A stretch of 64,000 nt of DNA from Spongilla lacustris (Eukaryota; Porifera; Demospongiae; Spongillida; Spongillidae): positions 1,044,000-1,107,999 of the forward strand of contig OX442425.1 of assembly GCA_949361645.1 (NCBI GenBank), in the 5' to 3' direction. The position numbers and the translations under genes are program-made. The notes under the pieces were generated by a model. It saw only the letters and a list, made by a program, of their open reading frames with translations. It ran no database searches and was not told where the DNA came from. This document shows, piece after piece, positions 1-13,300 of the stretch. Each line of letters begins with the position of its first letter. The stretch's first letter is position 1.

Positions 1-179
1 TATTTGGAGCCCCAATTAATGCGCATATTATGATGGTCCCAAAGAATGCACAGGAAATGGGTTCGTTTGTCAGTCAGTTTACAAGCTCTGCAACGATCGA
101 CAAACTGGCACAAAAAAATGTTTTATCTTATTAAGATGATTTTCACGTGTTTATTGCTTTAGGTTGATGCACCTCTGTT
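1..179. repeat. Direct duplicate, copy 1 (identical to 1720-1898)
   Basis: All 179 bases match positions 1720-1898, offset 1719 bp. Copy 2 lies in intron 1 of the DOMON gene; copy 1 lies in the intron after its mucin exon. The match is cut by the window edge, so the true unit is probably longer. Confidence 0.97.
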
Positions 180-211
180 CATGTTTAAAAATGTATTTTG
201 ATACAACTTAC

Positions 212-1219
212 AATTGAAGATGGACACCCTTGAGGTTGCTGCATATTAATGTTGGTGTGGCTAGTTGGATTGTTGACTATTGGTGAGACATCTGTTTGAG
301 ATGTTGTGCTTGGCAGATAGCTGGTAGTGGCCATATCAGTTGGGACAAAGGGTGATGATAGCATCCTGGAACTGGTAGTTATGTGTTCTCCTTCAGATGT
401 GTGGCTTGTGGTAGAACTGGCAGTGGTTGGAGCAGTTTGTTCTTCAGATGTGTGGCTTGTGGTAGAACTGGCAGTGGTTGGAGCAGTTTGTTCTTCAGAT
501 GTGTGGCTTGTGGTAGAACTGGCAGTGGTTGGAGCAGTCTGTTCTTCAGATGTGTGGCTTGTGGTGGAACTGGCAGTGGTTGGAGCAGTTTGTTCTTCAG
601 GTGTGTGGCTTGTGGTAGAACTGGCAGTGGTTGGAGCAGTTTGTTCTTCAGATGTGTGGCTTGTGGTAGAACTGGCAGTGGTTGGAGCAGTTTGTTCTTC
701 AGATGTGTGGCTTGTGGTGGAACTGGCAGTGGTTGGAGCAGTTTGTTCTTCAGATGTGTGGCTTGTGGAGGAACTGGCAGTGGTTGGAGCAGTCTGTTCT
801 TCAGATGTGTGGCTTGTGGTGGAACTGGCTGTGGTTGGAGCAGTTTGTTCTTCAGATGTGTGGCTTGTGGTAGAACTGGCAGTGGTTGGAGCAGTCTGTT
901 CTTCAGATGTGTGGCTTGTGGTGGAACTGGCAGTGGTTGCATCTGTAGCTGGAGAGGTGGGTTTTGATGTGCTTGTGATAGGTTTGGAAGTGGTTTCATT
1001 TGCAGGCCATAGGTCATTCCCAAGTGCAGGGCTTTTGATAGCAGTGGTAATGCCCTGGTGTGTTTCTTTAATTGTGGCTGTCATTGTGTCTCTTGCTGGA
1101 TTGTATGCATCAGCACTAGCTATAGGTGTAATGGTATGGTGGGATAGCGCAAGGGTGCCACCTCTAGCAGCTGTTTCCAGTTAAAGAAATAAGAAGATGA
1201 GAGGCAAGTAATGATGGCA

Positions 1220-1273
<54 letters not shown>

Positions 1274-2358
1274 ATGTGTGTGTGTGTTTGTATTTGTGTG
1301 CATAAATATGTATTGCTCTGAATAAATTGTACTTACAATTCGTCTTGTTGGATGCTCCATACAGGAGATGGTATGGTGCATTCAAGTCTTTGTCCTGCTC
1401 ATCGCCAGTATTAATAGCTCTGCTGAAGCTAGTTGTGAGCACAGCGGGAAGAAGGCATCAACACCATGTTAAGGAGGAAGGGTGTGTGGCATACCTACAA
1501 CTGATCCTTCCATTGGAGTAGTTGCTGAAGTGTGGGCACACATCCTGAAGAGGTATATACAGTTAGAATGGAGTGCTCACAAGGCATGTTGAGGTTTAAT
1601 GTTACCTGATTGGTGTCACGAATGTTGCTGTAGCCAGCGTTATAGGTGTCAAGGATTTCCACATTATTGTTGGATGGGTTTAGTGCACAGGCCAGGACAT
1701 CTGCATTAGTCTGTATTTGTATTTGGAGCCCCAATTAATGCGCATATTATGATGGTCCCAAAGAATGCACAGGAAATGGGTTCGTTTGTCAGTCAGTTTA
1801 CAAGCTCTGCAACGATCGACAAACTGGCACAAAAAAATGTTTTATCTTATTAAGATGATTTTCACGTGTTTATTGCTTTAGGTTGATGCACCTCTGTTAG
1901 AGATATGGGACAAAATCCTTCGTTAAATACGGCAGATTGCCTTGTGGATTACTGTTACGAATGTTTATATTATATTTGATTACTACTGACGAACGTTATT
2001 AACCATACCAGCAGAAGTAAACTCCTGGTATAAAACTTACCATACTGCCTTCAGTAGAAAATCCAATAGCAACCCAACTTAGTGCGTTGCCCTCAATCAG
2101 AAAATCAAGGAACTTTGGGTCCTCCTCGTTAGTTGCGATGTTAACAAGATAGTCGCAAGCCGCTTCCTCGCAGTATTTTGGAGCATTGTATTTGATACGA
2201 TAGTTACTGCTGGCACTGAACTGCACGGACATGGGCCTGGTCTGACCATGACAATCTATGCAGCAAATTGCTACCTTGCTTACCTTGGACGGACAGGCTG
2301 CTTGGCAGCTTGCCAACGCTAAAACAGCTATTAGCACTCCTCCCCAGTACTTCGTCAT
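212..2358 (-). CDS. Secreted DOMON-domain protein with mucin-like stalk (ferric-chelate-reductase-1-like), 3' incomplete
   Basis: Five phase-consistent exons on the minus strand: 2358-2041, 1710-1606, 1544-1495, 1428-1337 and 1170-212; the last ends at a GTAAGT donor, so the gene continues left of the window. The start codon at 2358 opens a hydrophobic signal peptide (about residues 1-20). Residues about 50-230 form a DOMON domain of the FRRS1/SDR2 type: WVAIGFSTEGSM, then NADVLACAL, GYSNIRDTNQ, and SFSRAINTGD with PYHLLYG. DOMON domains bind heme or sugar, and in FRRS1 proteins they precede a cytochrome b561 membrane domain, which would lie outside the window. Exon 5 then encodes a Ser/Thr-rich stalk with ten full 17-residue repeats plus a partial one, likely O-glycosylated. 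A Reeler domain, usual in FRRS1, is not seen. The DOMON assignment is strong; the membrane half is inference. Confidence 0.8.
386..945. repeat. 51-bp coding minisatellite (mucin-like repeat)
   Basis: About eleven tandem 51-bp units encode the 17-residue repeat TTASSTTSHTSEEQTAP on the minus strand. One unit has SSST and one has TPEEQ. As 51 is divisible by 3, several other frames on both strands are also open; those are shadows. Confidence 0.95.
1222..1290. repeat. (TG)n microsatellite
   Basis: TG dinucleotide run with a few interruptions, in intron 4 of the DOMON gene. Confidence 0.95.
1720..1898. repeat. Direct duplicate, copy 2 (identical to 1-179)
   Basis: Identical to 1-179. In gene orientation it lies directly upstream of DOMON exon 2 (acceptor AG at 1711-1712). 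Homology ends at 1898, marking one breakpoint of a tandem duplication. Confidence 0.97.
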
Positions 2359-3061
2359 CTTTTCGTTGTGTGTTTAAGTGTTGCATGTTGCTCTTCGAAT
2401 TATATAGCGCGCTGCTGTGTCTTCGAACGAGTGAACAGACGATAGAAGGCGGCGAGCGTAATTATAAATCATTTTTAATTTTAGTGTCTATTTGGGTTCT
2501 AGCAACGGGCCAGCGCAGCAGGGCTGTAATGTTGTGGCTCATAGCACTGGGAACCTCAGCGGGCCGTGCACGTGCACGATTGGTTGGCTGTGCGTGGTAG
2601 CTGGTGTTTGTTGAAGAGACACACGATACCTGAGCCCCACCCCCTTCTTTATCCGGTAATACATGTCGTTACATAAATGATTGAGAGCTAAGAACTTACC
2701 TTTATTTCAAATCTCACTTCTCCTTCGTAATGTCTTCCTTTTCGTGCCTCAATAATGTATTCCTCATACGCTTTAAGGCTGTACACTGCATTGGATGATA
2801 CTAAATTTAAAATGCAGCACAAGTTCCGAAAAATACGACCATAGAAGCTACTTCGAGGACTTTAATTCTAGCGCTTTGCGTTTAGCTTTTGAATTAAACT
2901 GTTTCCATTCTCGTGTACATGTATTGAAAGTGCGGCCATATTATAATTAGAACAACCCGTGCCACAAATTGGGCCTGGGGACCAGATTAAAAGAGGCGTG
3001 GCGAAGCTCAACGCTTTTGCTCCGGAAATTTGGAAAAGATTGTGACGTAAAAGTGCCTTGG
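2359..3061. promoter_or_regulatory. Divergent intergenic region between the DOMON gene and attractin
   Basis: 703 bp separates two start codons on opposite strands. I see no supported gene inside. It must hold both promoters; only the minus-strand TATA box is recognisable. Confidence 0.5.
2400..2406 (-). promoter_or_regulatory. Probable TATA box of the DOMON gene
   Basis: TATATAA on the minus strand, 42 nt upstream of the start codon at 2358. That leaves room for a short 5' leader. Positional inference only. Confidence 0.45.
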
Positions 3062-4314
3062 ATGGAGACACAGTGCTTGTGGGGTATATTATTGACAGTA
3101 CTCGCCGCTGTCGCTCATAGCTACGCTGATGTATGCCCCCCTGGGTGGGGGGGACCCTCGTGCAAATTTTGTACGGGGCATGCCAGGTAGGTACGGTCTG
3201 TCAGGTTTTGTCGTGAGTGTAGCGTCGTTCAGTGAAGGTGTCTGTGTGTAGAATACTGTGTAGAACGGTGATACCATATAGTTTACGGCACTGTGACTAC
3301 TATTCCTATGTAACGATGTTTAAACAAATTATGACAAGCCTGCCGCCTGGTGTTAATCTGTGTGGTGTTAATTCCCTTCCAGGATCACGAACAGCAATGG
3401 AGTGATTGTGGATCACATTGGAGGGGGTAACTATATGGATAACTCGCAGTGTCTGTTCCTCATAGAAGCTAACAGGTCAGTAGTGTGCGCACATATCCCA
3501 GCTATCTCGCCCCGCCTCTTCATTGTCGCTGTGCACAATCCCTACACCTCTCACAATACAATTATCTCCTCCATAATCATGCATTAGCTCAGTCACCATA
3601 TCCGTGAACAGTGTGGATTTGGAATGTGACTGGGACTACTTGCACGTGTTCGATGGTGACTCCGTTTTCTCACCAAAGCTGGGAGCGTTCACGTGAGTCA
3701 TGTGGGGCAGTCAAGAGTTTTCACTGCTATGCCTGGGGTCCTACACCTAGTACTTACAGACCGATATCCCCTCCCACATCACTCCCCCATACCTCCACAC
3801 TGCTACCGATATCCCCTCCCACATCACTCCCTCATACCTCCACACTGCTACTGATATCCCCTCCCACATCACTCCCTCATACCTCCATACTGCTACCGAT
3901 ATCCCTCCCACATAACCCCCTCATACCTGCATCTCTCCACCCTCACTTTTTAATTCACCTCTCTCACATCTCCATCTTCTTTTACGCAGTGGCCATCTTG
4001 ATAACCAGTTTGCTTTTGATGTATTTACCAATGGGACAGTCCCCAGTCCTACACAGCAGTACAGAGAACCACTTGAAGTGATTCTGACCAGTTCCCAGTC
4101 CTATCTCCTCCTCTACTTCTACAGCGATGCCAACAGTGGTGGTTTGGGAATAAACATTTCCTATTGGTAAGTTGAGGAATATATCACTGTACCCACCTGC
4201 CCATGTCCAAATCAGTATGCTAAAATAGAGAGACCTGGGTACCCAGTCTGCCAACCTGCCCAGACCTTTTTGTCTCTGTAGAATGACCAGGTAATGGGTC
4301 TAATAGCACTCTCT

Positions 4315-4350
<36 letters not shown>

Positions 4351-7300
4351 TACTTGGTCACACCCACTAACTTTAGCTCACCTTTCTAGACCTTGTTGTT
4401 GTGCAAATTGAAGGCCTGCCTTTATCGCTAAGCATTGTTTGCACTCTGTGTGGGTGCAAACATGCTTGTTCTTGAAATCCCAACTGTCAGCTGGGATGGA
4501 GGATAAGGTGTCAAATCATAGTTCTAAATCACATGCTATATGTTCAGTTGTCCTTCCTCCTCCTCCTCCCCCTTCCTTCTCCCCCTCCCCCTTCCTTCTC
4601 CTCCTCTGCTCCCTTCTCAGGTCAGAGTATGATTGTGCCCTCAACTGCTCTGGTCATGGTGTGTGTGGTAAAAATGGGAGCTGTACATGTTCCAATGGCT
4701 GGACAGGTGAACTGTGCCAGACTCCTAGCTGCCCTAATAGCTGCTCTGGAAATGGCAAATGCAACTTGACCAGTGGATACTGTGTTTGTAGCAATGGTTA
4801 CCTAGGTGAACATCAGGGGTCCCTCCCTCCCTCCCTCCCTCCCTCCCTCCCTCCCTCCCTCCCTCCCTCCCTCCCTCCCTCCCTCCCTCCCTCCCTCCCT
4901 CCCTCCCTCCCTCCCTCCCTCCCTCCCTCCCTCCCTCCCTCCCTCCCTCCCTCCCTCCCTCCCTCCCTCCCTCCCTCCCTCCCTCCCTCCCTCCCTCCCT
5001 CCTCCCTCCCTCCCTCCCTCCCTCCCTCCCTCCCTCCCTCCCTCCCTCCCTCCCTCCCTCCCTCCCTCCCTCCCTCCCTCCCTCCCTCCCTCCCTCCCTC
5101 CCTCCCTCCCTCCCTCACACACTCACTCACTCACTCACACTCTCTGTAATTTTTTCCACTTCCATCTGAAGGCTTGGACTGCTCTATTGTACAACAGCTA
5201 CCCCACTGGTATCCTGTTACCACGGTAACATTAGGTAATGTAATATACAAGTGTGTTGACAGCTGATGACTTGTGAGAGTACATTGTCCTAAGATATAAT
5301 TAAGTGGTTAATGAAGTGAAATAATGTACAGACATGTACATAACACAGTGTTCTAACCATCTCTGATAGTGGATATGCATAGGCTATGTTACTATGGATG
5401 TGTAACTATGGATGTGTAACTATGGATGTGTAACTATGGCTGTGTAACTGTATTCAAGAGTAGAATTTTTTTGAGCACACACAAGATATGCAACTAAGCT
5501 ATCAATTCATGAATTAGTATTAAAGAAGGAACGTTACCCAATTTAAAGAAGAACCATGGTTACATGACACGCACACTTGAATACGTGGCTACGTTATCAA
5601 CATATGGTTTCTTTTTTTCCCATCAGACCCAGCACTTTCTGGGTTGGCACGTGCCTCACACTCATCAGTGGTGTGGAAGGACTACATGTTCGTGTATGGA
5701 GGGCTACCAGTTTCCTGGAGGCAATGACACCACAGAAGGAAATGGGAGTGGCAGTTTGATAAACCAATACAGCTCACCTCAGTTGCTAAGATACAACTTG
5801 AAGCTTCAACTTTGGGAGGCTGTTATTAGCAGTAGCCTTGTCCAACCAGAACCCAGATATGGACACTCTTCTGTCGTCTATAATGTGAGGGGGAGAGGGT
5901 GGGGGGAGGGAGGCCATGAGGGGTGGGGGAGGGAGGAGCTTTGCTTAGCATTTACCCTTTGAATTCCATCCTTCTTCCACCCATCCTCACTTCACCTATC
6001 CTTCCCCACCCTCACTTCATCTATCCCTCTCACCCTCACCTCAATCCTCTCACCCTCACCTCAATCCTCTCACCCTCACCTCAATCCTCCCACCCTCAAC
6101 CTCACCCATCCCTCCCACCCTCACCTCCCTCCCTCTCATTCAATTACTACTAGTGTTTGGTTTTGTCACAACATTACATGGCACCAATGCTTAACCCTGC
6201 TTACAAAAATAATTTTTGTTGCCAAGGATACGATGTATGTGTTTGGAGGGACCAAACTGGCCACTGAGGAAATAACAAATGAGTTATGGGCACTGGACCT
6301 TGCTGCCATGACATGGGCATTAATTGGAACAAACTACAACACTTCTGTACGCTCGCTTCCGGTTCCTGTAAGAAGCCACACAGCCCATGTGGTTGGCTCA
6401 AAGATGGTGGTGTTATTAGGGTTGACATCAGTTGAGGATGTCATTATTAGCTATGTTCAAGAGTTTGATTTTGGTAAGTTTAGAATAATTACTTTCTTTA
6501 ACCTAATACTCTGAGTGCATAGGTTTGCTTCAAGTAGGGGTTATGTTGGCAAACAGCCACCACATAGTGCTTCAATTTTGAAAATATCAGACGTCAAAGC
6601 CACAATGTTCACTAGCATAACTCTAATTGAAGTACACCTGTGGTGTTCACTAACACAACTCTGCTATAGCATGCATTGGGGTGGTCATTTTTACATCACT
6701 TGNNNNNNNNNNNNNNNNNNNNNNNNNNNNNNNNNNNNNNNNNNNNNNNNNNNNNNNNNNNNNNNNNNNNNNNNNNNNNNNNNNNNNNNNNNNNNNNNNN
6801 NNNNNNNNNNNNNNNNNNNNNNNNNNNNNNNNNNNNNNNNNNNNNNNNNNNNNNNNNNNNNNNNNNNNNNNNNNNNNNNNNNNNNNNNNNNNNNNNNNNN
6901 NNCCAGAGCACACATCACATCACCCAGAGCACACAAGCACACACATCCCCCAGAGCACACATCACCCAGAGCACACATCACCCAGAGCACACATCACCCA
7001 GAGCACACATCACCCACCCAGAGCACACATCACCCAGAGCACACATCACCCAGAGCACACATCACCCAGAGCACACATCACCCAGAGCACACATCACCCA
7101 GAGCACACATCACCCACCCAGAGCACACATCACCCAGAGCACACATCACCCAGAGCACACATCACCCAGAACACACATCACCCAGAGCACACATCACCCC
7201 ACCCAGAGCACACATCACCCCAGAGCACATATTAAACCTTTGCTGCTTCATATGGAACAGTTGATATATATACTAAGCTTTTTTTCATCATTAAAAAATA

Positions 7301-10300
7301 TATTCCAAACACTACTAGATTATAAGACTTCATAAAAGTAGCAGTATTAATTTGCTACAACTTTCTGGTTCGTATGCAGCTAAAGTCTGACTGCCCATCC
7401 ATCCCAGAGTTGCAGCATGAAAGAAGCACAGAGTTCTAATCATTCAATGCGTGGAATGTATAGATTAGCACACTCCCAGGAATGAACAAATTTTAAAAAA
7501 TAAAATATTGAAATCATAGTTATGTAGTGGGAGTGCTCTGTATTGTGATGTGTGTGTGTCCAAACAGTAACATGTTTCCTCCATTACAGTGCTTTCTCTG
7601 GCTTCTACTTGCATTCATCTGTGCTCATTGGAGACCTGCTGTTGACGTATGGTGGGTGTGGCGCTACCAGTACAAGCAAGTGCTTCCAGAGCACTGTGCA
7701 TGTCTACAACATTGGTAGGTGTGTGTGGTACTGTCAGCATCTTTATTTCAAATGTTCCCATCCCCACCCCTCTCCTCATCCCCATCCTTCTCATTCCCAC
7801 CCTCTCCTCATCCCCATCCTTCTCATCCCCACCCCTCTCCTCATCCCATCCTTCTCATCCCCACCCTCTCCTCATCCCCATCCTTCTCATCCCCACCCCT
7901 CTCCTCATCCCATCCTTCTCATCCCCACCCCTCTCCTCATCCCCATCCTTCTCATCCCCATCCTTCTCATCCCCACCCCTCTCCTCATCCCCATCCTTCT
8001 CATCCCCACCCCTCTCCTCATCCCCATCCTTCTCATCCCCACCCCTCTCCTCATCCCCATCCTTCTCATCCCCACCCCTCTCCTCATCCCCATCCTTCTC
8101 ATCCCCACCCCTCTCCTCATCCCCATCCTTCTCATCCCCATCCTTCTCATCCCCACCCCTCTCCTCATCCCCATCCTTCTCATCCCCCATCCTTCTCATC
8201 CCCACCCCTCTCCTCATCCCCATCCTTCTCATCCCCACCCCTCTCCTCATCCCCATCCTTCTCATCCCCACCCCCTCTCCTCATCCCCATCCTTCTCATC
8301 CCCATCCTTCTCATCCCCACCCCTCTCCTCATCCCCATCCTTCTCATCCCCACCCCTCTCCTCATCCCCACCCCTCTCCTCATCCCCATCCTTCTCATCC
8401 CCACCCCTCTCCTCATCCCCATCCTTCTCATCCCCACCCCTCTCCTTATCCCATCCTTCTCATTCCCATCCCTCTCCTCATCCCCATCCTTCTCATCCCC
8501 ACCCCTCTCCTCATCCCCATCCTTCTCATCCCCACCCCTCTCCTCATCCCCATCCTTCTCATCCCCACCCCTCTCCTCATCCCCATCCTTCTCATTCCGA
8601 TCCCTCTCCTCATCCCCATCCTTCTCATCCCCACTCCTCTCCTCATCCCCATCCTTCTCATCCCCACCCCTCTCCTCATCCCCATTCCTTTTGTAGCTTG
8701 TCGACAGTGGATAGATGACACAAAGGTCCAGTTCCCAGGCCTACCAGGCAGTGCTAGTCGCTATGGCCACTCCATGGTGTTGGACCCATCCAACAGTTCA
8801 GTGCTGGTGTTTGGAGGCTACAATGGGGTGGTACTTGGAGATACCTTTAGGCTGTCTATGGGTGAGTTTTGTGTAGTGTAATGGTGAGGGGGCATTAGAT
8901 GGAAAAGTAGTACGGAGAGGAAGTCTGCTGTGTGAAATATCTGTACAGATGACTGCTTAGTAACCATAGTAACACATACCACTTGTGCCCTTCAACAGGA
9001 AGCTGTGACGTGTTCACCAGTGCTCAGGAGTGTGTGAGCGGCTCTGTGTTCTGTGGGTGGTCAGCGGCAAGGAACCAGTGTGTGTTGGCACTTAATGCAT
9101 CAGCAGACACACTGTACAACTGCACACGAGGTAAAGGACACACCCACCATTGACACACCCACTATGGGCACACCACACCCACTGTTTGTATACATTTTTG
9201 GTTTGTTTTGTTATGCAGACGTGTGCATAGTTCATCAAAGCTGTGGTGATTGCGAGGCTTTGCCCAACTGTACCTGGGCAGCCAACATGTTGGCTTGTGT
9301 GGACACCAACACAAAGGTATGAGAGCCGTGGGTCTGCCAGCAAATTGCTGCCATCCCTCGCTAGTTGTGATCATACCCTCATTCCATGCCTCATTCCATG
9401 CCTCATTCCTGCCTTACATGTACCTCCACACACCTCATCCCTTCTATATAATGCCAACCTTCCCTTTTATGTTGCACTCCTGAATTAAGAAATACCACCT
9501 TCCTGGCTTTATGCCACATCTCAACTGCAGAGGATCACCTTATGTAACCTATCCCTTTTAATGCCCACCTATCCCTTTTAATGCACTCTTATGCCTTTTA
9601 ATGCCCTCCTATGCCTTTTAATGCCCTCCTATGCCTTTTAATGCTCTCCTATGCCTTTTAATGCCCTCCTATGCCTTTTAATGCCCTCCTATGCTTTGTA
9701 ATGCCTCCTATGTCTTTTAATACCCTTCCTATGCCTTTTAATGCCCTCCTATGCCTTTTAATGCCCTCCTATGCCTTTTAATGCCCTCCTATGCCTTTTA
9801 ATGCCCTCCTATGCCTTTTAATACCCTCCTATACCTTAACACCCACCTATCCTTTGATAAAATGATGTTAGCATTCAGATCCCCTAGCAGATTGGATAGC
9901 TGTATTATCACTATAGCTGTCCTTGTCTCTTCAACAGACGTCAGCCAAGAACTGCTCAGCAGTCCAAGCGCTTACATGTAATAACTATGTGACCTGTTAT
10001 TCATGTTATTCTCATGGGTGTGTCTGGAATGGAAATGGAAAGTGTGTTCCCCAGAATACCTCCAGTAAGTGGCCAGCACCTCATGTATACAGGGTTCAAA
10101 AATGAGCTGTTCCTCCTGTTCCTCCTGTTCCTTCTGTTCCTCCTGTTCCTCCTGTTCCTTCTGTTCCTCCTGTTCCTCCTGTTCACAGCTCCAATCAGCT
10201 GCTCTGCACCGTGCTCAGAACTTTCTGATAGCTGTGAGACCTGCTCCTCCTCCTCCTCCTGCCTGTGGTGTCCTAGTCTGCAGAGGTGCACATCCAACTA

Positions 10301-13300
10301 TCCCCTCTCCTTCCCTTATGGCCAGTGCCTCGGATGGGTGACAAAGTCTTGCCCTGGTACGTTACATGAAGGTGTATATGTGCTTATGTAGAGCCCCTCC
10401 TCCTGCCCCTCCCCTTGTCCCTCCTCCTCCCCTCCCCCTTCTCCTCATCCCATCCTTCTCCTTCCCTCCCCTCCTCCTCCTCCTCCTCCTCCCCTCCCCT
10501 CCTCCTTCCCTCCCCCTCCTCCTCCTTCCCTCCCCCTCCTCCTCCTTCCCTCCCCCTCCTCCTCCTTCCCTCCCCCTCCTCCTCCCCTTCTCCTCCCCTC
10601 CCCCTCCTCCCCTCCCCCTCCTCCTCATCCCCTCCTCCTTCTCCTCCCCTCCTCCCTCCCCCTCCACCGCCTCCCTTCCCCCTCCTCCTCCTCCTCCTCC
10701 CTTCCTCCTCCTCCCCTCCTCCCTTCCTCCTCCTCCCCTCCTCCCTTCCTCCTCCTCCCCTCCTCCTCCTCCTCCCCTCCTCCTCCTCCTCCCCTCCTCC
10801 CCCTCCTCCTCCAGCCACATGTGCCAGCTATGGGTCATGTTCAGGGTGCACTGCTGATAGCAGGTGTGGTTGGTGCAGTGATCCTTCTAACACTGGTCTG
10901 GGGACCTGTGCTGAAGGAGGTTTTTACAGCTCTGCCGGCTGTCCTTCAAACAGGTGGTATTTTGACCTGTGTCCATGTGAGTCTGCAGCCTCTCAGTGCA
11001 GTGTGTGTATCCATTGAACCTCTTCTCTACTCCCCACAGTATGTCAATGCAATGGTCATAGTCCTTGTTTTCCTAACACTTCCATATGCTCACAGTGTCA
11101 GAACTCAACAGGTACATGTGGTGTGCATTCCCTAGGCCCCCCCCCCCCCCCCCCCCAACACCATACACTGTATGAACCCAACACCACATGACCCCAACAC
11201 CAATTAATACCATACCCAATTCAACTTGACTCCCAATGTCACATGACCCAATATCACATGACCCCCCAATATCACATGACCCAATATCATATCCTTCCTT
11301 CCCAAGATTTGCAAGATTAGCACCCTCTTATCTCTCTACATGTCTCCTAGGTAACCAATGTCAATACTGTCAGGACACATACTATGGAGATACCATTAAC
11401 GGGAAGAATACTTGTACACGTAAGTGCACCCATCCACATGACCCCATCCCACACATCTCCTACCCTCATAACCCCCCACCCATCCACAAGCCTTCCCACC
11501 CACACACTCATGCACGCACACTATACCTACTTTTGCACACACTGCCCTTTTAAAACCATAAGGGTGCCGCACCCTCACCTGCTGTACCCCTCACCTACCC
11601 TCATGGATTGTTCTATTTCAATAGATGTGTTCGAGAGTGTACATGTCTGCCCCTCCCCCCCGTTCCCTTGAAATGTCGGCCCCCATTCCCTGGAGATGTC
11701 TGCCCCTCCCCCTTCCCTTGAAATTACAGACTTTTCCCTGTTTCCTTTTAGCCTGTAATTGCAACCTCTACAACCCAACGTGTGATAACAGGACAGGGAA
11801 CTGTGACTGTTTGGACACTGGTGTTACAGGCAGCAGGTGCACTCAGTGTGAAAATGGTTATAAGGGAGACGCCTACAACTTCTGCTATGGTATGTGTATG
11901 TGATCGTAGGGGACTAAGGGGTTAACAGGGCATGCATTCTGTTCTTAGGGGACTAAGGGGTTAACAGGGCATGCATTCTGTTCTTAGGGGACTAAGGGGT
12001 TAACAGGGCATGCATTCTGTTCTTAGGGGACTAAGGGGTTAACAGGGCATGCATTCTGTTCTTAGGGGACTAAGGGGTTAACAGGACATGCACTCTGATC
12101 GTAGGGGACTAAGGGGTTAACAGGACATGCACTCCCTGTGTGTTGGCACACAGATGATAAGATTAGATTGCTACACTTGTATGAAGACTAGTGTTCTGTC
12201 TCGTGAAGTGTGCACATGTTATAGGTCACATGTGTACCTAAAGTGATGGAGTCGTTTCTTTTCAGATCTACTGACTGTCGGCTACATTTATACTTTTGAG
12301 ACTATACCCAGTACAAAACTGACACAGACATATTATGTGGTGGAAGCTGAGGTATGGTCGCATGTCACGTGATGTCAGCTGGGGTGTGTTCACATGTCAT
12401 TTGATGTAGGCTGGGGTATGGTCACATGTCATGTGATGTCAGCTGGGGTATGGTCACATGTCATGTGATGTCTGCTGGGGTATGGTCACATGTCATGTGA
12501 TGTCAGCTGGGGCATGGTCATGTGTCATGTGATGTTAGCTCACACATTATAATTTTCATACCACCAAAATAAAGCCTGTAACAGGTAGTCACTTGGCATG
12601 GGTAGTCATGTGATCAGGTGGTCACTAGGCATGGGTAGTCATGTGATCAGGTTCATGTGATGTGGGTATGATCTTCTACAGGGGGAGGTGCTCAATTTCA
12701 AGTTTGAGGTCACTGCGAACACGCAGAACAATGCCATCACTCTACAACTGTTTCTTGGGAGAGGTAAGGTGTGAACAGTGAAGGTGGGAGGGGCCATGTG
12801 CATCATGATGGCTGTGATGGTCATGTGACCTGGATGATATCATGATGGTCATGTGACCTGGATGATATCATGTGATGCCATCTGACATGTGCCCGACGTA
12901 GTGTACATATCCAGCACTGCTCATATATTTAACTTTCCTTTTAGCATCTCAGAAGTTCTACCTTCTGTACAACGTGACGTACTACACCGTACATGGCACT
13001 GGGTCCTACAGCATTTCATTACCCAACGACCTCACAGCTGACAGCAGCAACCAGTCCGGCCTGTTCACCTTTGCGAGGCCCTCCATCAAGAGCATGGCTA
13101 ACTTCAGCCGGCTGCTAAGTCAAGCGACCTCTGCACAGTACACGCAGTCCCTCTGGGACGGTGACGTGCAGCTTGTCGTGTTCATATCGGGTCTCCCTCC
13201 CTCTTGTGTGTATAAGGTGATGTGGGGGAGGGGCTACCTTCAAGGGCTTCCACCCACCCTTTGTAGCCACACCCCTGTGTTACCAAACAATTTTTTTTTT

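Noticed and set aside
327..1184. Plus-strand 285-codon ORF with VWLVVELAVVGAVCSSD repeats
   Set aside because: Antisense shadow of the 51-bp mucin repeat; the minus frame has splice sites and a DOMON context.
4802..5228. Long SLPPSLPPS and GGREGGRE ORFs on both strands
   Set aside because: Produced by the (CCCT)n microsatellite inside an attractin intron.
4813..8694. CRISPR-like regularly spaced repeats
   Set aside because: Head-to-tail tandem repeats without unique spacers, in introns of an animal gene.
7552..8881. ORFs up to 410 codons rich in HPHPSPHP or SSPSFSSPP, and antisense GMRRMGMRRGV
   Set aside because: 33-bp minisatellite with unit length divisible by 3; the real exons are 7590-7714 and 8697-8861.
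10362..11017. Proline-rich and EEEGRRRR ORFs
   Set aside because: CTCCTC intron repeat read in several frames.
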